From an uncultured Collinsella sp. (lineage in GTDB: Bacteria > Actinomycetota > Coriobacteriia > Coriobacteriales > Coriobacteriaceae): a DNA stretch of 64,000 nt. Every line of letters begins with the position of its first letter. Position 1 is the first letter of the stretch. The DNA lies in the NCBI GenBank assembly GCA_958408685.1, contig CATYLC010000012.1, positions 3,984-67,983 of the forward strand. Reading direction: 5' to 3'. Made by a program: the position numbers and the translations under genes. Below are positions 8,101 through 14,295 of this stretch, piece after piece. Below the pieces are notes generated by a model that saw only the letters and a program-made list of their open reading frames with translations, did not search any database and was not told the DNA's origin.

Positions 8101-9935
8101 CTGCCGATCTCCTTGGGATCGCGCAGCTTAATGACCTTGAACAGGGCATTCTTGATGACGGAATAAGACAGACCTGCCGCGATATCGCCCACCGTGGCGC
8201 CTTCCTTTTGCGCCTGCTTGACGCGCGAGTTCATAAAGACCGTGCAGCGGCTACCCAGGTCGACGGGGGCCTTGGCATGGATGGCGGCATCGGCGAACGC
8301 GCGCACGTCCATGTTCATAGAGACGGCGAAGCTCTCGATAAAGCTGCCGCAACCCGACGAGCAGGCCTCGTTGAGCATGATGTGCTCGATGACGCCGTCC
8401 TTGACGCGCAGGCACTTCATGTCCTGGCCGCCGATATCCAGGATAAACTCGACGCCGGGCAGGAACGCCTTGGCGCCGCGCAGATGCGCGACGGTCTCGA
8501 TCTCGCCGGAGTCGGCCTTGAGGGCCTCGATGAGCAGCGCCTCGCCGTAGCCCGTGGTGGTCACGTGGCCGATGGTGCAGCCGGCGGGAATGTGGTTGTA
8601 GAAATCGGCCATGATGACCTTGGCCGTGCCCAGAATGTCACCGTTGTTGTTGCCGTACCAGGTGTGCAGCAGCTGACCGTCCTCGCCCACGAGCGCGGCC
8701 TTCATGGTGGTGGAACCGGCGTCGATACCGATGAACACGCGGCCGGTATAGCCGTCGAGTTTGCCCTTGGGGACGACCTCGGTGTCGTGGCGACCCTTGA
8801 ACTCGGCAAAATCATCGTCGGTGGCAAAGAGCGGATCCAGACGCTCGACCTCGGCACCCTGCGTGTCACCCAGGGCATCGATGGCCTCGATGAGCTGCGG
8901 GAACGTGCTGAGCTTATTGGACTCGTGCGCCATGGCGGCGCCGCTCGCCACAAACAGGTGAGCGTTTTGGGGCACGATGCGGTGTTCCTCGTCCAGGTTG
9001 AGCGTGAGGTAGAAGCGGTGGCGTAGCTCGGAGAGGTACTGCAGCGGGCCACCCAGGAAGGCGACGTTGCCGCGGATGGGACGGCCGCACGCCAGGCCCG
9101 AGATGGTCTGGGTCACGACGGCCTGGAAGATGGAGGCAGCCACGTCCTCGGGGCGGGCGCCCTCGTTGAGCAGCGGCTGCACGTCGGTCTTGGCAAAAAC
9201 GCCGCAGCGGCTGGCGATGGGATAGATGGTGGTGGCGTTGGCCGCGAGCTCGTTGAGGCCGCTGGCATCGGTGTGCAGCAGGGTTGCCATCTGATCGATG
9301 AACGCGCCCGTGCCGCCGGCGCAGGTGCCGTTCATGCGCTGCTCGATGCCGTTGTCGAAGTAGATGATCTTGGCGTCCTCGCCGCCCAGCTCGATGGCGA
9401 CATCGGTGGCCGGGATGAGGGTCTCGACGGCGCGCTTGCTGGCGATGACCTCCTGGACAAACTCCAGGTCGAGCCACTGGGACAGCAGCAGGCCGCCCGA
9501 ACCGGTGATGGCGCAGGTCATTTGGGCAGCCGGCAGCACGGTCGCAGCGCCCTCGAACAGGTCGCGGGCGCAGGCACGGACGTCGGTGTGGTGGCGCTGG
9601 TACTTGGCGTAGACGATCTGGTTATCGTCGTTGAGCACGGCGAGCTTAACGGTGGTGGAGCCCACGTCAATGCCCAGGTGCAGGTTGCCACGAGCGTTCT
9701 CGGGGTTGAAGATTGCACCTTCGGGGGCGTGGGCGGCGGCTACGGGCTCGGCGGCGGTGGCGGGCTCGCTAGCGACGGACGTCTCCTCTGCCGCGTTCTT
9801 GGCCTCGGCAACCGCCTCGGCAACTTTCTCGGCAGCCGCGGTCGCGGCCTTCTGCGCGGCGTCCACCACGGCGGGCGCGGCCTCGCGCGCAGCAGCGACC
9901 ATGCGGTCCTTGATGCCCTCGACGAGTTTGCTCAT
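5154..9935 (-). CDS. Fused 2-hydroxyacyl-CoA dehydratase activase/dehydratase-like protein
   Basis: This 1593-residue fusion has an Ala-rich leader (1-80), then a BadF/BadG/BcrA-type ATPase (about 84-345; GIDVGSTTVK, NGTCAGGTGAF) and a second ATPase copy (about 400-660; GIDAGSTTMK, NEACSSGCGSF). A cysteine cluster CGRCSNNC...NRCEKG (about 682-712) follows, then a DUF2229-type region (from about 748, VGIPRALNMYENYPFW). The C-terminal half resembles HgdB-type dehydratase subunits and ends VSCGSVDES. In the family the ATPase dimer carries a 4Fe-4S cluster and injects an electron into the dehydratase; here both repeats and the acceptor-like part are one chain. The substrate is unknown. GAGGAGAG precedes ATG 9935. 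It lies 11 bp after the TetR gene, so they form an operon. Confidence 0.88.
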   Translation of the reverse strand: MSKLVEGIKDRMVAAAREAAPAVVDAAQKAATAAAEKVAEAVAEAKNAAEETSVASEPATAAEPVAAAHAPEGAIFNPENARGNLHLGIDVGSTTVKLAVLNDDNQIVYAKYQRHHTDVRACARDLFEGAATVLPAAQMTCAITGSGGLLLSQWLDLEFVQEVIASKRAVETLIPATDVAIELGGEDAKIIYFDNGIEQRMNGTCAGGTGAFIDQMATLLHTDASGLNELAANATTIYPIASRCGVFAKTDVQPLLNEGARPEDVAASIFQAVVTQTISGLACGRPIRGNVAFLGGPLQYLSELRHRFYLTLNLDEEHRIVPQNAHLFVASGAAMAHESNKLSTFPQLIEAIDALGDTQGAEVERLDPLFATDDDFAEFKGRHDTEVVPKGKLDGYTGRVFIGIDAGSTTMKAALVGEDGQLLHTWYGNNNGDILGTAKVIMADFYNHIPAGCTIGHVTTTGYGEALLIEALKADSGEIETVAHLRGAKAFLPGVEFILDIGGQDMKCLRVKDGVIEHIMLNEACSSGCGSFIESFAVSMNMDVRAFADAAIHAKAPVDLGSRCTVFMNSRVKQAQKEGATVGDIAAGLSYSVIKNALFKVIKLRDPKEIGSQVIVQGGTFMSDATLRAFEQLTGVHAVRPDIAGCMGAYGAALLARDRAGADGTSTILSAEDIAHLTVTQKHVRCGRCSNNCQLTVNDFGGGRRFITGNRCEKGAGHKKQKTEAPNLFKKKNELLFNREVLSPDEAPRGTVGIPRALNMYENYPFWHAFFTRLGFSVQLSDQSSKKTYQAGIESMPSESVCYPAKMSHGHVMNLIDRDVDFIWMPCVRWERKEDPTAGNCYNCPIVMSYPTALALNIDEIREQNIEFLYPFVPYHDKTELKRRLYQVLAVDRVADAEAGRGRVRGPKITRSEVDAAVNAAFEADARFHEDIQTMGEEALKWVEDHGGHGIVLAGRPYHNDPEINHALPELISSFGFAVFTEDSLAHLVKPERPIRVVDQWMYHSRLYAVARFVTMRNDLDLIQLNSFGCGLDALTTDQVQEILEASGKIYTVLKIDEVSNLGAARIRIRSLMAALKDQEAERLAEATAAGETYEQGDAAPVAPSTDAPAFASRKYTFEAQRESASTAWPKVPFTEQMREEGYTILCPQMAPIHFDLVKEVFRGAGYNLELLPSTDHDAVEAGLRYVNNDICYPSILVTGQIMEAIESGRYDLSKTAVVISQTGGGCRATNYIALIRKALRESGHPEIPVISLSAVALGEDNPGFKITPALLKQAVYAVLFGDVMMQMHYRCRPYEATPGAANALYEEYMARARKLAPKFNRHNYTKLCREAIRAFDTMPLVGEGTKPRVGVVGEILVKFHPTANNHVVDVIEREGCEAVVPGLLDFFLYSMSNAELQKDELGSSATTRAGMQALIKLVDWMRTPVEEMLEKSRRFEAPERIGTMADKARTVLSVCNNMGEGWLLTAEMLDLIDHGAPNIICTQPFACLPNHVVGKAVIKELRRQHPESNIVAVDYDPGASEVNQLNRIKLMISVAKENMRAGKGFKLEKVAPLTMDEVTGQMRAHDGCVSCGSVDESTVASVAERLGRGIKK

Positions 9936-9946
9936 TGTCTCTCCTC

Positions 9947-10657
9947 TTAGTTGTTGGACTCGACGGTTGCGGTGGTGTCGACCGCGTCCTCGAGCTGCAG
10001 ATTCAATAGCTTCATGCCGTATTCCGGCACGTTGATATCGATGGGTTGGCCATACAGGTCGCCGGGGCGCACAAAGGCGATAACCGTCATAATGCGCGCC
10101 ATGGTCTCGGGCGATTCGGTGAGCCCACGCTCAAACCAGCGCTGAATCAGGCCGACCTCGGCACTCACGACATAGGTAACGTAGTAGTCAAAGAAGGTGC
10201 CCAGTGCCAGGCCCAAGATGCCCGTCTGTGCACGCGGCACCACGGCCTCGCGTGCGGTATCGATGATCTTTTTAATAAAGGCGGGGTCGCCGCCCGGGCC
10301 CAGTAGGGCCCCGATAAGGTCGCGATTAGCCGCAAGATAGCGAAGCAGCTCAACCGAACCGGGTGCCGGCTCGAGCTCGTCGATGTTGCGGTAAAGATCG
10401 GGTAATTGAGCTGCGGTGATAAGCTCCACCCGCTCGCGAATCTCGGCAAGCAGGCCGTCCTCGATCTGGCTGATAAAGTCAGGGATATCGCGGTAGTGCG
10501 AATAGAACGTTCGACGCGTAAGACCGGCGCGCTCGGTGAGCGACGCGACGTTAATGCGCGAAAGGTCGCCGCTTTCGGCAAGCTCGCTGGCAAGCGCCTG
10601 GCGAAGGGCACGCTGCGAGCGAAGGGACCGGCGGTCGCATTTTTCGAGCTGGGACAA
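9947..10657 (-). CDS. TetR-family transcriptional regulator
   Basis: The product is 236 residues. Residues about 15-60 form a TetR-type helix-turn-helix (INVASLTERAGLTRRTFYSHYRD), followed by a divergent all-helical ligand domain. Its stop codon is 11 bp before the start of the dehydratase/activase fusion, and the ribosome site of that gene follows the stop, so the two are cotranscribed. A palindrome 52 bp upstream (10709-10723) is a plausible operator. Local regulation of the operon by an acyl-CoA or related ligand is inference. Confidence 0.87.
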   Translation of the reverse strand: MSQLEKCDRRSLRSQRALRQALASELAESGDLSRINVASLTERAGLTRRTFYSHYRDIPDFISQIEDGLLAEIRERVELITAAQLPDLYRNIDELEPAPGSVELLRYLAANRDLIGALLGPGGDPAFIKKIIDTAREAVVPRAQTGILGLALGTFFDYYVTYVVSAEVGLIQRWFERGLTESPETMARIMTVIAFVRPGDLYGQPIDINVPEYGMKLLNLQLEDAVDTTATVESNN

Positions 10658-10688
10658 GCGTCCTCCTTGTTACTCAGCCTGTGCGCTA

Positions 10689-10723
10689 TTGCACAGTGCG
10701 AGTATTATTGCACACCGTGTGCA
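10689..10723. promoter_or_regulatory. Candidate TetR operators
   Basis: TGCACACCGTGTGCA (10709-10723) is a 7-1-7 palindrome, and GCACAGTGC (10691-10699) is a 4-1-4 palindrome with the same half-site. Both lie directly upstream of the TetR gene, consistent with autoregulation. Confidence 0.55.
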
Positions 10724-10835
10724 TCAACACGTAAAGGCAATATTTTGGATGTGTTAAAGGGACAGTTTCTTTGCCATATTCAGCGACCGCCTAGGTTGTG
10801 CCAGTTGTGCCTGGCTTTTGGAGCAGCATTGCCGA

Positions 10836-10864
10836 TTGTTCAAAATATCATTCGTGGGTAGAAT
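10836..10864 (+). promoter_or_regulatory. Rightward promoter facing the IS element
   Basis: TTGTTC, a 17-bp spacer, then TAGAAT. Transcription would start near 10871 with no open reading frame downstream. It points at the hairpin arm at 10954 and, without the IS, would run antisense into the small gene at 12525-12641. Confidence 0.5.
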
Positions 10865-10870
10865 AGTGTC

Positions 10871-10969
10871 GACGGCAGCCCAAGTTCTGGAAAGCTGGGC
10901 AGCGCCGTTGCTTGGATTAAGGGGTCAACGCCTTAGCGGCGGCGACCCCTTTAATATGAGAAAGCCATT
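10871..10969 (+). ncRNA. Candidate structured antisense RNA, interrupted by IS110 insertion
   Basis: Downstream of the promoter are two hairpins: ACGGC...GCCGT with an inner CCCA/TGGG (10872-10908), and TTAAGGGGTC/GACCCCTTTAA (10917-10954). The 16-bp arm at 10954-10969 follows. No ORF with a ribosome site was seen. In the uninterrupted locus this transcript would overlap the 3' end of the small hydrophobic gene, like antitoxin RNAs of txpA/RatA-type loci. The role is inferred. Confidence 0.35.
10954..10969. repeat. Left arm of the hairpin split by IS110
   Basis: ATATGAGAAAGCCATT is the exact reverse complement of 12515-12530. The match stops at the next base on both sides. With the inserted element removed, the two arms form a 16-bp hairpin. 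Confidence 0.7.
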
Positions 10970-10990
10970 GTCAATAGGCGTGTTTGTTCG

Positions 10991-11015
10991 AGCCCGGTTT
11001 TAAACCGGGCTTTTT
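10991..11015 (+). terminator. Strong rightward terminator at the IS end
   Basis: AGCCCGGTTT and AAACCGGGCT around a TA loop, followed by TTTTTC. It would stop transcription entering the element from the promoter at 10836. Confidence 0.7.
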
Positions 11016-11019
11016 CGTT

Positions 11020-11271
11020 TCCCGTCGGGAGGGCCCGCGCACGCTGCACGTTTAGTCGACGCTTGCCTGGCAAGCTAATATCCGCGGGCTCTTGCGGGCG
11101 CGCTGCCGGCGGTCAGCCCGGTATGTCCGCACACCCCACCGCATTTCGATTCTCCGTCCGGCGCGCTCGTCCGAAACCAGTCTTGTTCACGGGCGCGGCC
11201 CTTGGGCTGCCCAAAAAGGGCTCGTGAACGCGCGCCGGCGATGCGTCGAGGCGCGGGCCCTCCCGGCGGGA
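11020..11271 (-). ncRNA. Candidate IS110 bridge/seek RNA region
   Basis: Arms at 11020-11040 and 11251-11271 are 21 bases long and complementary except for one T/G position. They enclose 210 bp with further hairpins, including GTTCACG/CGTGAAC near 11182 and 11222. The region is non-coding and directly downstream of the transposase. IS110-family elements carry a structured guide RNA in a non-coding end. The assignment is by position and structure only; no target or donor loops were matched. Confidence 0.4.
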
Positions 11272-11290
11272 GGCTTGTTGTCCGACGGGG

Positions 11291-12400
11291 TCAGCCGAGG
11301 GTCCCCTCCGCCCGGCGCCCGATCTCCCAGACCCAGCAGGCGAGCTCGCGCGCGACGGCGGCGTTTGCCTTGCACGAGCTCTTGCCCGCCGCCGCCAGCG
11401 CCTCGCGGCGGCGGCAGAGCCTGGCGGTGCAGTCGTCGGCGCGCGCCCGGATCGCCGCGGGGACGTCCGCGCCGGGCGCCGGGGCCTTCGGGCGGGGCGT
11501 GCACGTCAGGTAGTGCCACGCCGACTCCACCAGTGCCGTCCTGGCGAGCCGGTTGCCCGTCTTGGTTATCCCGCCGCGCCGCTCGGTCTCGCCGCTCGAG
11601 CGCTCCGACGGGACCAGCCCGCACCAGCTCGCGAAGGCCGGGGCCGTCCGGAACCTCGTGAAGGAGCCCGCCTCGGCTGCGAGCCTGAAGGCCGTCAGGG
11701 TGTCGATTCCCTTGATGCAGGAGAGCGCCTCGACGGCCGGGCGCCACCGGTCGGTCCGGGCGAGGGCGAGCACCTTCTTCTCGAGCTGCCGGCGGTCCGA
11801 CTCCGCGCACCTCGCGGCCGTGACGTAGTACTCGAGCACGTCGCGCTGGGGCCCCTCGAGCCTGATCCCGGATATCCACCTCCAGTGGGCGCGCGTCCAG
11901 GATCCCTTCCTCGCCCCGTCGGCGTTGCGCTCGTCCCAGACGTGGCCCAGCCTGATCAGGAACATGTTGAGGCGCTGCCTGGCGCGGCGGTACTCCGCCG
12001 TGGCGTCGTCGAGGGCGCGGTCGAGGTCCCGGGCGGCCTCGACGGCCGCATCGGGCAGCGGGACCTCCACGATGTTGTGGGTGGCGAGCATGCGGGCGAT
12101 GAACTCGGCGTCGCGCCGGTCGTTCTTGCGGCGCGCGTCCGCCGCCGGCCTCTGCATCTTGGAGACGGCGGCCACGGCGCAGTCGAGGCCGAGCGCGCGC
12201 AGCTCGCGCGCCATGTGGAAGCCGGTGGGGCCGCTCTCGTAGCAGGCCCTGGGCTCCTCGAACCCGAGGGCCCACTCCGCGATCTCGGCGGCGTCCGTCC
12301 CGAAGTCACGGTGCACCACCTCGCCGGTGAAGGGGTTGAACGCCGCGGCGGCGACCGATCGCGCGTGGACGTCCAGGCCGATGGAGGTAACATGGGGCAT
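11291..12400 (-). CDS. IS110-family transposase (DEDD recombinase)
   Basis: The product is 369 residues, full length for the family. The N-terminal DEDD RuvC-like domain shows Asp in SIGLDVHAR, Glu in CYESGPTGF and two Asp in KNDRRDAEF. The C-terminal Tnp20 domain begins at IKGIDTLTAFRLAAE and carries the serine region LVPSERSSGETERRGG. GGAGG lies seven bases before ATG 12400. Such enzymes recombine element ends with a target chosen by a non-coding RNA. No frameshift or stop is seen, so it appears intact. Other long frames over this gene are GC-rich shadows. Confidence 0.93.
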   Translation of the reverse strand: MPHVTSIGLDVHARSVAAAAFNPFTGEVVHRDFGTDAAEIAEWALGFEEPRACYESGPTGFHMARELRALGLDCAVAAVSKMQRPAADARRKNDRRDAEFIARMLATHNIVEVPLPDAAVEAARDLDRALDDATAEYRRARQRLNMFLIRLGHVWDERNADGARKGSWTRAHWRWISGIRLEGPQRDVLEYYVTAARCAESDRRQLEKKVLALARTDRWRPAVEALSCIKGIDTLTAFRLAAEAGSFTRFRTAPAFASWCGLVPSERSSGETERRGGITKTGNRLARTALVESAWHYLTCTPRPKAPAPGADVPAAIRARADDCTARLCRRREALAAAGKSSCKANAAVARELACWVWEIGRRAEGTLG

Positions 12401-12514
12401 GGGAAGCCTCCTCCCCGCAGGTGCGGTAAGGGCTACCGCACGGGCCGATACTCAAAGCCCATTGTGGCATCCCGAGCCCGCGGAAAGAAGCTGCGCCGCG
12501 GGGGAGGCGACCCA

Positions 12515-12530
12515 AATGGCTTTCTCATAT
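12515..12530. repeat. Right arm of the hairpin split by IS110
   Basis: AATGGCTTTCTCATAT is the exact inverse of 10954-10969. The TGA stop codon of the small gene at 12525 lies inside this arm. Confidence 0.7.
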
Positions 12531-12641
12531 CGTCTTACGTTGCTTCGAACGTTGCTTGAGTGCCTCGGAAAGCCCGACGAGTGCCGTGGAGAACGAGACC
12601 AAAGCGGTCAGAAGTCTCACGAAATCAATCAGATCGGTCAT
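12525..12641 (-). CDS. Small hydrophobic protein, holin-like/type I toxin-like
   Basis: The ORF encodes 38 residues from ATG 12641: an N-terminal MTDLIDF, one hydrophobic helix (VRLLTALVSFSTALVGL) and a basic tail (KQRSKQRK). That layout matches single-span type I toxins of the TxpA/BsrG/holin-like kind. GGAGGTG lies seven bases upstream; an ATG six bases earlier would be too close to it. A promoter (TAGAAT with TTCGCA) lies 65-95 bp upstream. Its stop codon is in a hairpin arm, and the hairpin loop carries the IS110 element. A converging promoter at 10836 could have made an antisense antitoxin RNA. Toxicity is inferred from architecture only. Confidence 0.55.
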   Translation of the reverse strand: MTDLIDFVRLLTALVSFSTALVGLSEALKQRSKQRKTI

Positions 12642-12705
12642 GGGCATCACCTCCCATCAGATGGAGGGCGTTGCCCGGCACATGGAACTGCCGCCAACAG
12701 TATCA

Positions 12706-12735
12706 ATTCTATCAAAGCGCAGTTAGATATGCGAA
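12706..12735 (-). promoter_or_regulatory. Promoter of the small toxin-like gene
   Basis: Read leftward: TTCGCA, an 18-bp spacer, TAGAAT. This leaves a leader of about 60 bases before ATG 12641. The -10 box is identical to that of the converging promoter at 10859. Confidence 0.45.
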
Positions 12736-12768
12736 TGTTTGTTCGTATTTCAAGAGACCAGCGTCACC

Positions 12769-12797
12769 TGTGACAAAGGGGCTGTCCCTTTGTCACA
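12769..12797. repeat. 12-bp perfect palindrome abutting a stop codon
   Basis: TGTGACAAAGGG and CCCTTTGTCACA with a five-base loop, ending exactly where the TAA of the HAD gene begins (12798). There is no T-run, so a terminator role is uncertain. It shares CTGTCCCTTT with the 45-bp repeat family. Confidence 0.6.
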
Positions 12798-13661
12798 TTA
12801 TTCGATGACGGTGCGAGAGTTTTGCTTGCGCATGGTGGCGAGCATGTGTTTGGGGACGGCGTGGACCATGCAACTGCCGATAGTTGCGCTCGCGGCGGCC
12901 TTGGCGGCATCGCTTGCGTTTTTGGTCGCGTAGCTGTGGCGGAAGCGTTTGAGCATGGCGATGTCGTTGCCGCCGTCTCCGTAAACCGCGACCTCATCCT
13001 CGGCAATGCCGTAGTAGCCCGCCAGCCAGGCCACGCTCTCGCCCTTGTTGCACGCCACGTCCGTGATCTCGAACATCACAGGATCGAACGGCGCGTTGAC
13101 CACGCGGTCCGATCGCTCGGCCAAATACGCCTTAAGGTCGCGCTCCAGCTCGGGCGAGGTCACGCGACAGTTAATCTTGCATACATCGTGACGCAGGATG
13201 TCGCCGATCGACTGATCGAAATACTGCTCCTCGTGATACCCGCCACGTGCACGCATGCCGCGCATCACAATACGCTTGATGGGGCTGTCCTTTTTAAAGC
13301 CCGCCTGGTGCATCTCAAACGATCCGCTCGAAAACATGCCATCGGGCGTGGAGCAGTCGAAGCAAATGTCCGGGAACGCCTTGAGCAGCTCCTCGGTAAC
13401 CTGCGGGTCGATGGTCCAGGTCTTGAGCACCTCGCCACGGCTGTCGCGCACGATAGACCCGTTGGAGCAGCAGGCGTCAAGCGCCAAGCCCGTAAAGCCA
13501 TGCTCGCCGATCGGCAGCGTCGAGCGTCCGGTCGCGGGAACCACATGCAAGCCAGCCTCGGTCAGCTCGCGAATGGCACGGCGGATGGTCCCATCTGCCT
13601 CGTGCAGGGCGTTCAGCAGCGTTCCGTCTAAGTCACTCGCAAACATCTTGATCATGGGCAT
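12798..13661 (-). CDS. HAD-superfamily Cof-type phosphatase
   Basis: The product is 287 residues. The N-terminal motif FASDLDGTLL holds the catalytic Asp pair. The threonine/serine motif II is near PATGR, a large type-C2 cap fills the middle, and the C-terminal VYGDGGNDIAMLKR is the family's metal-binding motif. It is a cytoplasmic, Mg-dependent sugar-phosphate or related phosphatase; the substrate cannot be read from sequence. AAGGAGAGGC precedes ATG 13661; a second ATG six bases on is equally possible. Confidence 0.88.
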   Translation of the reverse strand: MPMIKMFASDLDGTLLNALHEADGTIRRAIRELTEAGLHVVPATGRSTLPIGEHGFTGLALDACCSNGSIVRDSRGEVLKTWTIDPQVTEELLKAFPDICFDCSTPDGMFSSGSFEMHQAGFKKDSPIKRIVMRGMRARGGYHEEQYFDQSIGDILRHDVCKINCRVTSPELERDLKAYLAERSDRVVNAPFDPVMFEITDVACNKGESVAWLAGYYGIAEDEVAVYGDGGNDIAMLKRFRHSYATKNASDAAKAAASATIGSCMVHAVPKHMLATMRKQNSRTVIE

Positions 13662-13742
13662 GCCTCTCCTTCGTCTGCACGATATTGTAGACGAGAACGG
13701 GCGCGCCCCAAGAGAGGCACACCCGTCAGGCGAAAGATTGTC

Positions 13743-14081
13743 CTACACCGCGGCAGGGCCGTGTTCGCCGGTACGGATGCGGATGACTTCCTCGACCGGC
13801 TCGACCCAGATCTTGCCATCGCCGACGGCTCCGGTGCGAGCGGCGTTGCAGATGATGTCGACAATGCCATCGACGTGCTCATCAGCGCAGATAAGGGTGA
13901 ACTGCACCTTAGGGATCGTGTTGACAAGCAACTCGTTGCCGCGCACGTATTCCTTCCAGCCATGCTGTGAGCCGCAGCCCTGCACCTGGTTGATAGTCAT
14001 ACCGCGAACATCGGCAGCAAACAGCGCGTCTTTAAGAACCTCAAGCTTCTCGGCACGAACGATCGCCGTAATTTTCTTCAT
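13743..14081 (-). CDS. glnK: PII nitrogen-regulatory protein
   Basis: The 112-residue product aligns end to end with GlnB/GlnK: MKKITAIVRAEKLE, GMTINQVQGCG, the T-loop around residues 37-55, TGAVGDGKIWV and VIRIRTGE (nucleotide-binding). It is the trimeric sensor of 2-oxoglutarate and ATP/ADP that gates AmtB. It follows amtB on the same strand across 212 bp containing a large hairpin. In the T-loop the usual RGAEY is RGNELL, so Tyr51, the residue uridylylated or adenylylated in other bacteria, is replaced by Leu. Control is therefore probably by ligand binding alone. Confidence 0.93.
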   Translation of the reverse strand: MKKITAIVRAEKLEVLKDALFAADVRGMTINQVQGCGSQHGWKEYVRGNELLVNTIPKVQFTLICADEHVDGIVDIICNAARTGAVGDGKIWVEPVEEVIRIRTGEHGPAAV

Positions 14082-14190
14082 AGTGAATTCCTCTCTTTAA
14101 TAAAGAAATGAATTGCTCATTCATGTGGCACGGGTTTTCCAAATGCCGCAAACCAACCTCAGAGATCAAAAAGTTCAACTGACTGGTCTT

Positions 14191-14295
14191 AGCAGGTTTC
14201 CCAAGTGCCGCAGATTGCCGTGAAAGAGGAGCGAAGCGTACTTAAGTACGTGAGCGACGATTGAACGGCAAGGTGCGGTGCTTGGGGAAGCTGCT
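14191..14295. repeat. Long imperfect hairpin between amtB and glnK
   Basis: Arms 14191-14221 and 14265-14295 (31 bases, roughly 25 paired) share ACGGCAA, TGCGG, CTTGGG and CTGCT blocks. The palindrome GTACTTAAGTAC sits in the loop. The right arm contains two bases of the amtB stop codon. It may end amtB transcripts or set the ratio of AmtB to PII. Confidence 0.6.

Larger units (their letters stand above)
10970..12514 (-). mobile_element. IS110-family insertion sequence (inferred limits)
   Basis: One DEDD/Tnp20 transposase gene (11291-12400) with about 114 bp of non-coding DNA upstream and about 320 bp downstream. IS110 elements lack terminal inverted repeats, so the limits are inferred from the two halves of the interrupted 16-bp palindrome, giving 1545 bp, a usual family size. 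The longer non-coding end is downstream of the transposase, as in the IS1111 subgroup. The element is more GC-rich than its surroundings. The open transposase frame suggests it could still be active. Confidence 0.7.

Noticed and set aside
5238..9026. Very long plus-strand frame opposite the dehydratase fusion
   Set aside because: Antisense shadow caused by high GC codon use; no ribosome site or protein-like composition.
10871..10970. Known riboswitch or tmRNA/6S/SRP RNA
   Set aside because: Hairpins do not show the conserved cores of the classes I can recall, and there is no regulated gene directly downstream.
11187..12275. Second long minus-strand frame inside the IS
   Set aside because: Arg/Pro/Gly-rich shadow of the transposase in another frame.
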